Made by a program: the position numbers and the translations under genes. A stretch of 64,000 nt of DNA from Phytophthora sp. 'mugwort' (lineage: Eukaryota; Oomycota; Peronosporomycetes; Peronosporales; Peronosporaceae): NCBI GenBank assembly GCA_033558025.1, contig JAUCEF010000016.1, forward strand, positions 3,472,001 through 3,536,000. Reading direction: 5' to 3'. Positions 31,123 to 42,185 of the stretch are shown in pieces. The notes under the pieces are model-generated. The model saw only the letters and a program-made list of their open reading frames with translations. It had not been told where the DNA came from and searched no databases. Each line of letters opens with the position of its first letter. Positions within the stretch are counted from its first letter, which is position 1.

Positions 31123-33130
31123 CTAAATATCAAGATGGATGGTACTAATTCCATTCTCAAGCACTTGTCGCTTGTCGTAGAAATATGATAGGGCAGTTTT
31201 GGTCTGATTGTATGTGATGATTAATTTAGTTTCTCGACAACCTAAATCCCTTGTTAGTACCACGAAAGGTGATGCGGTCGCGAACAACTGACTCAAACCC
31301 CAAAGGGTTGAGTACATCCTCATTGCGACCACGACTCTACTGAACACCCCTAGCTGAAATTTTCACCTTGCTTGATTCGTCTGGGAGATAGGAAATATAG
31401 TTCTTACTCGGGAGTGCGATTATAGCATCGCCGGTCAATTCATCCTGAATAGACCAGGGGTATGACGGTCAAACTTAGCTACTTTCGTGTTATAGTCGCG
31501 TGGGACCCAATCGCCTTGTGCTGTTTGAAGTGATCACGTAGCTCAGGTTTGACGCACTCCTGGAATGGATTATTGCAGCTGAAAGCGATATAGGCAGAGT
31601 CCGTATCCATCTCTTGATACTGGAAGTCGGATCGACCGAAGCAGAAGTCAATGCAATCGTAATAGAACTCGAGCATGCGTAGCTTTACAAGCTGATAGAT
31701 GGCAATGGATAAATGGATTGGGTTCTTGTTATTGAGACGACGCTTCTTCATATTTATCGCACATGAATCGTTCAGCTCCTTTAATCCATGAAGCGTGAAG
31801 TGTTCAAACACGCGACTTGATCTTATCCTCATTCGACTCGTACTTGACCTGTTTGTGCTTACTCATGTCCATGCCCAATCGCCCAAATGCCGAGTTGTCA
31901 ACCAGTTTCATCATCTCCGCAATCAAAGCCTTACTCTTATCCTCATCACTGACACGACGTGCGCTCGATACAGCCTCCATGAATGGAGCAAAGCCTTGTA
32001 AGCGTTGGCTTTAATGAAACTATAGGTTTTAGTGATTCCCATTCCATGAGACAGATACCACTTGAGTAGCGGAGTGTAGATCAGAATCTTTTCACCAAAG
32101 TATCTTCCACTCAGTTGCGAGCAGGCTTGGATTTGTTCTTTTCTCGTGCCTCGTTATACTCAAACATATGATCACCAATGACCTTCTCGTTAGTACAGTC
32201 GATCAGTGTATTTTGAAAAATGGGGGCCATTTCACTAAAATACTCTTTCAGGTGATCTGGAGTTCGAATATCACACTCAAGAAAGCCGAAGATTTTGTTG
32301 TTCTGGATGTCCTCAACAATATTTGTATAGTGGTAAGGCGTCCGCAAGGCATATAATTACCAAGATCCCAGAGGTATAGAGCATTGGCATCGTAGCCGAT
32401 GATCTTTTCACGAGCATACCATCCCGAATCTTAGTCTCGTTGCGCTTAGCGTAACGGTTAATGATGATTGATGATCCGCAGCAGTATTTGCCTTCATTTT
32501 GCCGTAGATGTCCTTCTCCTCCCTGTCAATCGAATAGACAAGCTTGTCCAAGTTGAACTCAAGTAGCTTCTTAAGCGAAATCTACCGACATGTACTTGCG
32601 TGCGACGTTGCATTGAACGCATGAGATGAGGACGGTACCGTCAATGTGTCTCAGTTTGTTATCGATACGGTCGGCTGAAACAGTATCGGCAGTCAGCTGA
32701 CACCAGCATAGACCACATAAATATTTCTGCTTTCTTAGCAACGTATCCAAATGGTCAAGAGTCATATTGAACTCACGCTTGGCATCTACACTCTGGTGCT
32801 TGTAGCCGCTCACGCTTAGCTAGGAATTTGAAAGATTTTTAGCAGGTGCTTTAACAGGGTGTTGGAGCTCGCTAAAGCAAGTTTGATACATTCTCCGAGA
32901 GGCCCGGAAGCGAGACACCATCAGCGAACATGTCGAGATCAAAACGTTTAAACAATTCACGCTGAGCCTCGATAGCTTTGATGAATGGTACCACATCTAA
33001 GTTATTGTACCAGATAAGTAAATCTTTGATAGACTTCATCTCATAGTGCTTCCACACGAACTTTACTCGCTCGTAGTCAGCGTTGGTAACGCTGGTGCCA
33101 TGAAGTGCACTGTCGAATGCTGATCTTTGG
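31123..33130 (-). pseudogene. Protein-primed family B DNA polymerase of a Polinton, truncated and broken
   Basis: Minus-strand blocks in order: RVKFVWKHYEMKSIKDLLIW then NNLDVVPFIKAIEAQ (exonuclease-domain end, 32872-33130); an HNH-like zinc module (32571-32813); EKIIGYDANALYLW (palm motif A, near 32355-32415, before a further MPCG); GFLECDIRTPDHLKEYFSEM and VIGDHM (32111-32347); SIAIYQLVKLRMLEFYYD then MDTDSAYIAFS (palm motif C DTDS, 31479-31832); and a C-terminal tail with TKTALSYFYDKRQVL (31123-31347). Frames change between most blocks. The N-terminal part is missing, replaced by a run of TTTGACCCA-like repeats. This polymerase replicates the linear element from a protein primer. Confidence 0.65.
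32571..32813 (-). other. HNH-like zinc module inside the PolB gene
   Basis: CGLCWCQLT, then SADRIDNKLRHIDGT, then SCVQCNVARKYM: two Cys pairs around a D-R-I-D-N...H core, the pattern of HNH / endonuclease VII-like zinc folds. It lies between the exonuclease-like block and palm motif A. Domain or inserted endonuclease cannot be decided from the sequence alone. Confidence 0.5.
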
Positions 33131-33164
33131 GAGGGATGTTGGTCCTCTACAATTGATAAAACTT

Positions 33165-33236
33165 GATCAAATCTGACCCATTTCAAATTTGACCCACCAG
33201 TTGACCTTAAAAAAGAGGTTGACCCAATTTGACCCA
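33165..33236. repeat. Cluster of TTTGACCCA-like repeats at the PolB truncation point
   Basis: Within 72 bases the motif (T)TGACCCA or a one-base variant occurs five times. It coincides with the point where PolB similarity stops. Confidence 0.6.
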
Positions 33237-33339
33237 AGAAAGTGGATATCCATGGTCACAAAGGTTTTTGAATTTTAATTAATTAATTTAGGTGTGTAGT
33301 GGCTCGCCTATATATGGCTTGACTTTCTATGTGAGAAAA

Positions 33340-33565
33340 AAGATTAATTAGTTAAGTTCGTTTTCACTCTTAGGTTCGCTATCGCTTGAATTAGGTTCGG
33401 TTTTTGGTTTCCCCGTGCGAGTCCGAATCTGATCTCTATTCTTGTCGTCGTACCCCCCCCTTTTTTTAAGTCTAAGAGAGCTTCGCGTGTACACTGATAC
33501 TAGCGCTTCTGCGCCTCCTTGATGCGCTCTTTGTTAGCCAGGTATTGCTCGGGAGAGTACGTCAT
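33340..33565 (-). pseudogene. Small basic ORF remnant at the right end of the Polinton
   Basis: From ATG 33565: MTYSPEQYLANKERIKEAQK, then a stop; other frames continue to about 33340 with charged sequence. Short Lys/Arg/Glu-rich proteins of this kind are common in Mavericks and related viruses. A CCCCCCCC/TTTTTTT run at about 33467 breaks it. Low certainty. Confidence 0.3.
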
Positions 33566-33689
33566 CTTTGTATATTACTAACTTTATATTTGTTAGAATG
33601 AAATAATAATTCAGGATTAGAAAATTATAAATGCAGAAGCCGAAGCAAGAATCAACTGAAATAACTATACGATCGAGTGGCCTGACTTG

Positions 33690-34514
33690 CCACAGCACGC
33701 GCCATGTCTAAGTCGGGACATAACGTGCTGGCGATATCATAGTATCGTTGGATGCTCTCACAAATACCACATACCACCGCTTTCACCGCTCACTGTCACA
33801 GTCGGCAACACGGATCTTAGTTTTAGTCGCTTCACGGGATATTCCGAGATATGGAGCTCGATCTGGGCATCAATATCAGCAGATGACTTCTCCAGTATCG
33901 TCGTCCTGACCACCTTGAAACCGTCGCTTGGAATATCGATAAACGTTCTGTGAATTAGGACCGAGTAATTTTCTTCTCGGCTACCCAAAAGAACACATAG
34001 TCTTTCGACGTAGTACCTCATCGAAGTTCTTGGCACCACTCTTTTTACACAGTAAGGCTATGCGGCCATCGCTTCCCCCAGTTCGTTTCGTCTGCACCGT
34101 CGCGGCATGTATCCCTTTGATCATTTCATCCGACGCGGGAGTTTTGTTTGCTGAACCAGCTGGACAGGAACCACCACCAGCACCTGGATCGTCCCCACGG
34201 GGATCTCGCTGGGGAGAGTATCGTACTGATTGGGTCTGTCGGATCGTCCGGTTCCTTCTTCATGTAGAGACCGGCACTTCCTCGGGGACCTTGCCGTTCT
34301 GTATTCGGCGCACAAGACGATCCTTTGATGGCAGCCACGAGCCCTCTGCCATCTTCAGCAGAAAGAGCCGCAACTGGTCGGCAGGAAACTGGTACATCTT
34401 TAGCACCTTGACCGCCTCCTCCAGGAGAGCCAACGTCTTCCACTCCTCGATGGCTATAGAGATCACGCTCCCTTCTCGCCCTTCTTCAACGACGACACAG
34501 TTCAACAGTACCAT
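33690..34514 (-). pseudogene. Crinkler (CRN) effector pseudogene
   Basis: Starts at ATG 34514. The first 84 codons (34260-34514) form the ubiquitin-like CRN N-terminal domain; LRLFLLK at the expected position is a variant of the LFLAK host-entry signature, followed by a GSWLP turn. The frame then stops. Another frame carries the VLVVVP motif that normally ends the CRN header (near 34160), followed by more breaks; 33758-34039 is a separate open piece of what may be the C-terminal domain. CRNs are secreted proteins that act in the host nucleus and are modular and often pseudogenised. This copy has at least two frame interruptions. No restored product is given. Confidence 0.55.
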
Positions 34515-34569
34515 CTTTCCTCGACGCGGCAGATTCTCGAATGAGAGAGAAGGGAGGAAGAAAGTTTGA

Positions 34570-35950
34570 TACCGTACCTAAGCGGGAAAAGAAGGCGTGA
34601 TGAAGCGCTGTCACAAGATGTAGCCCTACTTCAAGTGATTCCAACCAATGGTGAGAGATGTGGGAGGTCATCTAGCCATTAGAAACGGAGAGGTAATACC
34701 GGTAAGCCTTGTCGCCCACCGGCTATTGAAGCAGCTTTAATCCTTCTCAGACGTATCAATATGTGATAGACGGTGCCTTACGCTCTGAGTTTATCGATTG
34801 GCTGTCTGGTTAGAAACACCAGCTGGGCACTAAAACGTTTAAACCTATTCTCCTTGTAAATAATGCTTAGAACAAAAAACTGCCGGCGTAATGTGCTAAA
34901 TATCACTACTTTCCTGCGCTAATGCCATCGCAGCCTCCAATTTTGGAGACGTAGGCTGGTATGGTTCGTCGATATTGAAGCTTCATATTCATCTTTGCAT
35001 GCGTTTAATATCAAGAGGTTGAATGACCATTCGGCCCTCACAGCGTTGAGATTTTCAAACGCATCTGTTGGCGCTGACTGATAGTCAGTGAATGCTAGCA
35101 TTTCATCGCGAAATAGAATAACCGGCAGTAGCCACATCGGTGTTGGGGTATCACTTGTATTGGAAAGTGTATTGTACGTCGAATGAGGCATTCCTTCGAT
35201 AGTTACGTTTCTTCCCTTTCATGGTTGGAAAGCAACCAATGCTACCACGAATTTGTGGACAGCACATCAAATTCAGTCCGAAACAAAACAACAACTCTTC
35301 AGTCAATTCGCAAACACGGTGGTGAAGAGGAATTTAATCGCATTCTAGCTTATGTTGTATGTTTTGACGACGCTAAATGTTTGTGTTTGCCCCTGGACAC
35401 TATACAAATCATCTACAACAATTTGCTTTTTTCGTTTTGGAGAGTACGAGGAGTATGTGATTATTAAGGAGATTGTCGCAAAATACACATTTAAAACAAT
35501 AGTCAACTGGAGAACTGTGACCCGCTCCCTAGTGAAGCCTTACGCGGCGGCCCGAAGCGAAGACATAGAAGCCTTCAAAGATGAACCTGTTGCAAGGTTC
35601 TTGCGGGTCGTAGATAGCGACTGAAGTCTTGTTGAAGTTCACCGCTACTACACACCAATTGTTCAAGTCGTAATTGATAACAGAACAAGATAGGAGACTT
35701 TGCTTCGCATCGGGGGTTTAACTGAGCAACGTTCTTCTTTTTAGTGAGCCAATGAAAGCAGCGTCAATGCTATCAAAGTGAGCGATATCGCTATATCGTA
35801 ATAATTTCGCCATATGAATCGCGTTACGCCAGCCGCAGGCCTTCTTTAATTCAGTACTATACTGAATTGCCTGGCAAGTACCCCAGTAATAATGGCGGCA
35901 ATACGGTAATAAGCAATAATAAAAAATGACGCAATTACTGCAATACCGAT
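34570..35950. other. No recognised gene
   Basis: Plus-strand frames at 35183-35467 and 35352-35624 overlap and read like one protein with a frameshift (GGEEEFNRILAYVVCFDD; YVIIKEIVAKYTFKTIVNWR), perhaps a short decayed gene, family unknown. A minus-strand frame at 34919-35191 has no known motif. The remainder is AT-rich. Confidence 0.35.
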
Positions 35951-35956
35951 TCTGTA

Positions 35957-36196
35957 TTACAGCTGCTCCAAGTCATTAGCATCAGCAGCCAACATCGCTA
36001 CATCCCACATATTCCTGTTTGCACGTATAAACATGATCAGCTCAAAATTCTCTGGTAGCATGCAGGTACGTTGTGGTGTAAGTACAAGTTTGCATTGCGA
36101 AAAAAACTTTCGCATGCGTTCGACGTCGGGGGGAGCTGCTTCAACAGCGCGCTGTAGGCCACCTGTCCTGCCGAGCTGCCTTGGCAGTCCCTCCAC
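35957..36196 (-). pseudogene. hAT transposase C-terminal (dimerisation) fragment
   Basis: The frame ends with VLTPQRTCMLPENFELIMFI then RANRNMWDV, resembling the hAT C-terminal dimerisation motif (LSP-NVEMLVFL--N---W). Only about 60 residues are convincing; the DDE core is missing. It abuts the gypsy remnant with no visible boundary. Confidence 0.45.
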
Positions 36197-36240
36197 GAAG
36201 TATCTAGGTCGCGTAGTCTATCTCGGGTGCCTTCCGCTTG

Positions 36241-38193
36241 CTACCGCACCTCGTCTCCTCGAAGCGCTTCACGGCAGCAGCTTCGGCGTTTGAAGGATCC
36301 CTCCATTAATTGCCTTGACCGAGGATACCCATCTTTTTCGCTCTGTCGTGCATTCCGTTGAGCAGCACCCGCGACGAAATCGAGCGCCACCTTGACATCG
36401 AGCGAGTAAGCTCGTTGTCGACTTCCGAAAGTGGCATATTCCGCTCGACGACCCATCACATCGCTTGATTTAGCGCCTTCTTTCAGCTCTAACTCGAAGT
36501 TAACCTCTCGCGATGGTGGGAGGTTATCGGGTAACTTATCCGGAAACACATCCACAAATTCATCAGGAATAACCTTGCGAATAGGTTCAGGAATGGATTT
36601 CAAGTCCTCGCTCTCAGTGATCTTAACACGAAGACTTGCATGTAGTCTCCTTGCTTCTTGTGATGAGTGAATGTGGGTCCATCGACTTCAACGATGCGAA
36701 AAATCTCAGGAATCTCGATATCTCCTGTCTGCCAATTCACTATCGGATTGTACTGGACGAACCAGGGCTTACCAAAGATCACCTCGTGTGATTCTGGTAC
36801 CTGCCATTGTACAAGCTTCATGGACGGAAATACGGTGCCGTCCATTTTAACCGTGGCTTGAACATGCTGGACTTCCTGTCTAGCAGTCACTGTTCCATCG
36901 AACCGTGTTGCTTGTAACTTCCGCAAAGCCAGCACAGTGGTTGCGATTCCGAGCTTGAACATGTTCCTACTGGCACTAGTATGCAGTAGAGTTCGGACAT
37001 CTTTCCGTTGATTCTTCCCTTCCGGATGAACAGATTCGAGCTTGTACTAAGTGCGCTGCATGAACCTTTCGTTTATCTGACGTACTTGTTGGTTGCGATC
37101 CATGCAATACCAACTGCTTCTCTGAATGTGATTCGCACATATCAGGTACTTCCACTGGTAGCGATTCACGCATACCAGTTTATTCCGTCATAGCATATGT
37201 GCAGTTTCCTCAGCTTCAGTACTTACGGACTGTACGGTCTTTCCTTGCGTCACCAATTGCTCTTGGATGTTAGCTACACTCATCGTCAAGTGCTCTATGA
37301 CAACCGTTTCCGTGGTGCCATCAGGGTTGTCATCATTATGATTTGCCATGCTCATCCTTGCCTGCCCACGACCACGTTGATTTGGGTGGTTATACCTCGG
37401 TGGGTGTCTTCTGGCTTTCTCCTGCGATCGAATAGGACATTGGTTAGCCCTATGAGCGGCGCTTTCACAACTGAAACACAGGTTACGGCGTATGCACTCA
37501 TCTCGCGATGGCACATGCACGCTATCGATTTCCATTGGCTCCGCTGTATCACCATCGTTCGTGTGTTTTCGTTCGTACGCTCGGTACTTACGACACTCTT
37601 TGTTTCCATCCGAACGTCCATGGTGAGGAAGAGATCGATCATAGTCTAACGCTGTTGTTACAGCTTTCGCAAGCGTCTCGCAGCGTCGGTATTAACCTCT
37701 TCACGTACACTGGACGATATTCCACGCAAAAAGTATCTGATTTTGTCCAGTTCCTCCATCTTGGTGACCTGCGCCACTTAGTCGCGAAACTTGCCCGACT
37801 ATGTCAGCAAGGTCCTTGGGTACGAACTCGGCTTCCAACTTCGTAAAGAAGTCGTCGACAGTCGCAAAAATGTCCATTTCAGTCATGTACCAGTGTGCAA
37901 CACCATGCTTTAGCGTTCAGGCTATCACAGCCAACATCCTTTCCTTCAGGGCTTCCTCCTGTATGCGATACTCTTAGCTGAAAGTACTGGTCAATCTGCT
38001 GTTTGTACAAAGCAAATGACTCTTTCAGGGTACCGCTGTACGTAGCCAGTTTCACACCTTCCAACTTGAGCTCAGAGACCTGTTTCATGTGCGTGAGAGT
38101 CTCAATGAGCTCATTTTGCTTCTGGATTGAAGCGATCATACTCTGCATAAGATGTGCAGGATCCGCCATACTTGATACTTTCGGCTTAATCAC
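36241..38193 (-). mobile_element. Ty3/gypsy retrotransposon fragment (gag, protease, start of RT)
   Basis: Minus-strand gag pieces at 37879-38193 (MIKPKVSSMADPAHL...) and 37701-37886; a zinc knuckle CFSCESAAHRANQC at 37188-37535 (CX2CX4HX4C, with Ala in place of the usual Gly before His); an aspartic-protease region at 36600-36962 with VIFGKPWFVQYNPIVNWQTG; and the beginning of reverse transcriptase, DELPPxR-like DNLPPSREVNFELELKEGAK, at 36241-36603. The RT then breaks off into unrelated sequence. Several frameshifts. LTRs were not identified. The leader frame at 38263-38508 is of unknown nature. Confidence 0.65.
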
Positions 38194-38509
38194 TTTTCGA
38201 AAACCTTGAAGAGGAAGGGGAGATAAAAGGGGAACTTGTTATAAGTAATAGATATGCTACTCCTAAGGTTCCGAACGACTAGTTTTTGTCGGTTCTGGTC
38301 TTCTTGGATGCCTTCGGCGAGATCGATCCAGCTTCCAGGCTTGGCGAACGCGCTTAGCACGTTTACGCGTGAGTCGCTCCACTTGGAGTACGGAGGTTCT
38401 TCGCCCATTTGTAGCTCTCGGATCGTCGACAGACAAACGCAAGACCTCGCCGAGTAACGGAACCTCCTTGTTCTTCTGATGGACAACAGACGGTTTTGCT
38501 CGAGTCATA

Positions 38510-39120
38510 ACCTACCCAAGCGGGCCAGAACAACGAGACTGTTAGAGAGTGCTGGGCAAGGGTTGCCAAGATCCACCTGACTTACCGGTTAGCCAACAAC
38601 TACGCCTACTAAATAGGATATTGGTTTACAAACGGAGCAGGTTCAAGATCAGCAATTCCAGTTACAGCCAATGCAAATAACCGGGGCAGAGCACCCGCAG
38701 GCACTATCAAAGCCCTCTAGTCGAATTTGCACCAATCACGTACGCTGGCCAAAAACTGAAATTACAGTTATGACCACACGCAGTTTACAGCTGGGTGTCC
38801 AATCAAAGAACAGCCACTTATGGCCACAGCACTTTCGGGACGACAGTGACGACAGCGACGATAGCGATAGCTGCGGATTCCCGATGCTACTAGATGTCGG
38901 AGTGGCTAGGCACTTGCAGTGCGGCGGAAGAAACAGATAAGCTTGGACTTGCCGGGAACGACGCACATTTTGGAATGAATATATTTGTTTGTTTTCTTTT
39001 GCTAGCTACGACATGCATGCGCTCATGGAAGCACCCTCGTGCTCTCCATGCGCTCTCTACTGGGTAAGCTTTTTTGTATACGTAACCTAAATGTAAGCAA
39101 CGTTTCCTTTTTCCTAAATG
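38510..39120. other. No gene seen; short GACGA-rich run
   Basis: Includes an imperfect GACGACAG/GACGATAG repeat at about 38850-38880. No domain recognised. Confidence 0.4.
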
Positions 39121-39229
39121 TGTTTTGTGCTGGTACGCACCAGGTACGTACCTTCGGCGGATTCTCGCCATGCGCGTCCTGGTCGTCCAAGGCCCCCAGG
39201 TGCGCATGGTGGCTTGCTACATAGGCCGC

Positions 39230-39785
39230 TGGCGTGCTTGGCCTGACATTCAATCAAACATGGTTTTCGCTATCGGAAGGAACAATGGACTGGGGCTTAC
39301 TACATGGAGACGCGCACTGGAGCGAGCAGGAACTGGATGGCAATATCAAAGGTTTGGATATGCTGATTTGCCAACCGAATTGGCGATTAAAGTCTATCGC
39401 TGGGTGTAACACCCAGTTCTATGGCAGTCCCATTTCATTGTCTAGCCCAACTGAAAGAACGGCCGCGGTACGCACTATCGAAGCCGAGTATATGGCGTTA
39501 AGTCTCCTCGTTCCAGAAGTCATCCACCTGCGACAGATGATAAAGGAACTGAAGATGAAACTGGGCAATCCCTCTGACGTATTCGTAGCAATGAGAGCGC
39601 ATAAAAACTTGCAAACAACCCTTCATCAATCGCTTAAAACACATTAGTGTCCGGTATCATTTTATCCGTGAGCTTCTGGAACTAAAACAGATCACTGTGG
39701 AGAGGATTACTGGGAGTTGATAACGTGGCAGATGCATTCACAAAACCACTACCCGTACGAGGTTTGAGCGATACCGAGTAATTGA
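39230..39785 (+). pseudogene. Ty1/copia RNase H and C-terminal polyprotein fragment
   Basis: AGCNTQFYGSPISLSSPTER (family: NG-PISW-SK-Q) and TIEAEYMALSLLVPEVIHLR (T-AEAEYMAL, RNase H acidic residue) lie at 39400-39545. After frame changes YHFIRELLELKQITVERITG and VADAFTKPLPVRGLS (39655-39775) follow, the standard copia polyprotein end. Opposite strand to the copia RT at 22560-23395, so from a different copy. Confidence 0.65.
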
Positions 39786-39789
39786 TGCC

Positions 39790-40840
39790 GCAAAGTGATG
39801 ACAAGTCTAAGAAGCGTGCACGCGCATAATGATATTCAGTAGGTGGGGTTCGTTTCGCGAAGGTTCTGAGCGTGAAGGTGATAGTCCTGGATGGTATCGA
39901 TCATCCACTGACTCCGGAGTTTCTGTGTAACGTGGCCTATTTCTGTGTAACATGGCCGATTTCGACAAGGCCAAGTGGATGATCCTCGTCAAGTTGGAAT
40001 ACCGTTGCCGCCAAGAGAAGCTCATGTCCAGACCAAAGTAAAAAAAAACTCGACGCAGCAAGGCATGCATAGACGTATTGCCAGTGAGCGTCAGCTGGTG
40101 CTCCAGTGTCTTTCTCCGTCTTCAACGAAGGTCAACGAGTTCATAGCAAACATCGCGGACTCCCAACCCCAACTGCCGCAATACCTGAGAGCAGCAAGCG
40201 TCAAGCACAGAATATCGTTTGGAGCAGGGTGCTCATCTCGCCTACAGCTACGTTCCAGTGACCGACAATATGATCCTCTAGAGAATCCCAAAGCCTCTCG
40301 AACTCGATTGGAGCAAAGTTGCACATTTTGAGCACCTTGCACACGCAAGCAGCGGTTGTATACTGACGAGGCGAGCCGAACTCACCGTCGGAGTTGGATT
40401 GGGTAGTAGGGAGCTCTATGCGAGCTAACACCCACCGACGAGCATCTTCCTCGAATAATATTTTGATCCCAACGTGCACGTTCCTATTTATCGAGCTCTT
40501 CTTGGGTGTGTCGTACTCGGTTTCGGGACGGGGCCATGGTGACAGCGCCGGAAGATATTCAATTTGGAACTGAGAAGGTGGTCTAGGACTTAGAGGCTCC
40601 CTGAGAGAGTAAACCCTGCTGGGGGGGAAGGATTGTCCATATAACAGATGGACTGCGAAATGCGCTGTTGTTGAACACGTGTCTCATTACAGAGCATCTG
40701 AACATGTACCGCATTTCGCATGTAAACGAACACACTACATGTAATAGGATTAGGTGACATGAGGAATGTCAACCCAAAAGTGGGGTGTTACCCAAATAAA
40801 AGGTACAATTTCAAATAAAGCACAATTGCATCAGTCATGT
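39790..40840. other. Unassigned; possible decayed minus-strand gene
   Basis: The minus-strand frame 40201-40479 reads a protein-like stretch (VLKMCNFAPIEFERLWDSLE, DHIVGHWNVAVGEMSTLL) that continues in another frame to about 40100. I do not recognise a family. Beyond it, no gene. Confidence 0.3.
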
Positions 40841-40845
40841 ATTGA

Positions 40846-42185
40846 TTAGACAACAGCCTCCTCCAATATGTCGGTCGCTTCGAAATCCTGCGCTTCGTCT
40901 ACAGGATGACCTTTCAGCAACGACAACTTCTCCAACCCTGCAATCAAGTCGGCAGCAGCAACGCAGTGACCACTAGGTAGAAGTCCAGTCTTACGGAAAC
41001 CGTTGGCTATCGTTTCAGTAGACAGTTCGTCCCTGCTTTCCGTATCCACTCGCATATCTTGGCGCGATTCGGACGTTTCAACTTGAATTTCTTTCCAGAG
41101 ATTCTCAGCTCTTTTATTTGGACCTGCATATTCCCGTGCCATTACTGACGCTACCGACACTTCAGAGGGAAGTTCTATGCCACATCAGCCGGCTGTGAGA
41201 CCGGCGTGGCGTGCGGGGGGACCTTCAGCAAGGTAACCTTAATGGAAGCCGCATAGTCTTGGACGTTAGCCTTCCAGTGTCCACTGAAATTGTCCCACAA
41301 GAGAAGGATAGGCTCTTGCAGGATCGGCTACAAAAATGATACTGTAGAAAGACGATTTACAATTCAGCATTCCACCATCCTGTGGCAAACATATAAAAGC
41401 ATTTAATCAGACTTTAGTTATAATCAATTAGAACCACCTCATATAACAGCAGCACGTTAAAACCTTCAGCATCATTATACACCTCAAGTCCTGTTGTCTC
41501 GCGCATCATGCGCACATCCTTCCAGTTGCGGATTCCAAAGCCGTAGCGGCGAGCTTTGTTCACTTCTTGGATTGCCTCGTCTTTCGACGGTTTTACCTGA
41601 ACACGAGAAAGGCGTACAGCAGTTACCATCACTGTCACCGAGCAGCATGACGGTAGCCCGCTCATTTGAGGCACTACTGCACTTAGCCACGCCGTCTTTT
41701 GTCCTCGTCTCGCCAACGTCGTTTTGGCTACATCTTCAAAGAATACAGCTGCACATCTTGTTAGCCCTCGTCATATATTAATTGAAATAATAGCGCATAT
41801 AATAATACAGTACCGGGTTTGGTCGGCATTATAATCACGCGTAAAACCGAGGTCACGCACGGTTGCATCAACTTCAGTAGCAAAGGCGGCTGCTATCTCA
41901 CTGAGGTTGTCGGGGCTGATCTGGCTCTGTCTTGTCACAGCGAAAGCTGAACCGATGACAGCTTTTAAAAACACCAACCCAAATGTCGGATGCCTTGAAG
42001 TCTTCCACACCTGCCTCCTCTGCGACGTCTAATGCCTTGTCCGTTAGCATCTTGGCGGAGACAGGAATCTCGTCTCCACGCAGCTCGTTGACCCACTGAA
42101 CTATCTCGGCCTCGTTCTCTTTTAACAGGATAGTCGCTATTCCTTTGTCGCGCACTTTCTTGTGCTCCCCTTTCCCATGAGCCAC
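40846..42185 (-). pseudogene. Pogo/Tigger-like transposase with probable introns, broken
   Basis: The minus strand begins with a CENP-B-type HTH region (EAEIVQWVNELRGDEIPVSA, 41898-42185). Then FTRDYNADQT (first Asp block), VFFEDVAKTTLARRGQKTAW, ERATVMLLGDSDGN, LLWDNFSGHW (second Asp), VPPHATPVSQPADVAW (third Asp) and the C-terminal TIANGFRKTGLLP (40846-41160). A GT...CAG segment of about 60 nt (41750-41806) after NADQT, with a GCTAAC branch-like site, and a second one after EVYNDAEGFN (about 41390-41452, ending CCACAG) look like introns. Frameshifts in the last third disable it. Confidence 0.6.

Larger units (their letters stand above)
25380..33620. mobile_element. Decayed Polinton/Maverick element
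   Basis: The block contains on the minus strand a protein-primed family B DNA polymerase (31123-33130) and a retroviral-type integrase (30148-31071), the two genes that define Polintons/Mavericks, plus unrecognised minus-strand ORFs (26796-29529) and a convergent plus-strand S74 fibre-like gene. I did not recognise a capsid, packaging ATPase or protease by motif. At about 8.2 kb it is shorter than typical full elements (15-20 kb), and PolB lacks its N-terminus, so it is a deletion derivative. The ends are approximate; terminal inverted repeats were not located. Base composition is more AT-rich than the gene island. Confidence 0.6.

Noticed and set aside
34030..34569. Plus-strand 179-codon frame
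   Set aside because: Antisense shadow of the CRN pseudogene; the minus strand carries the recognisable domain.
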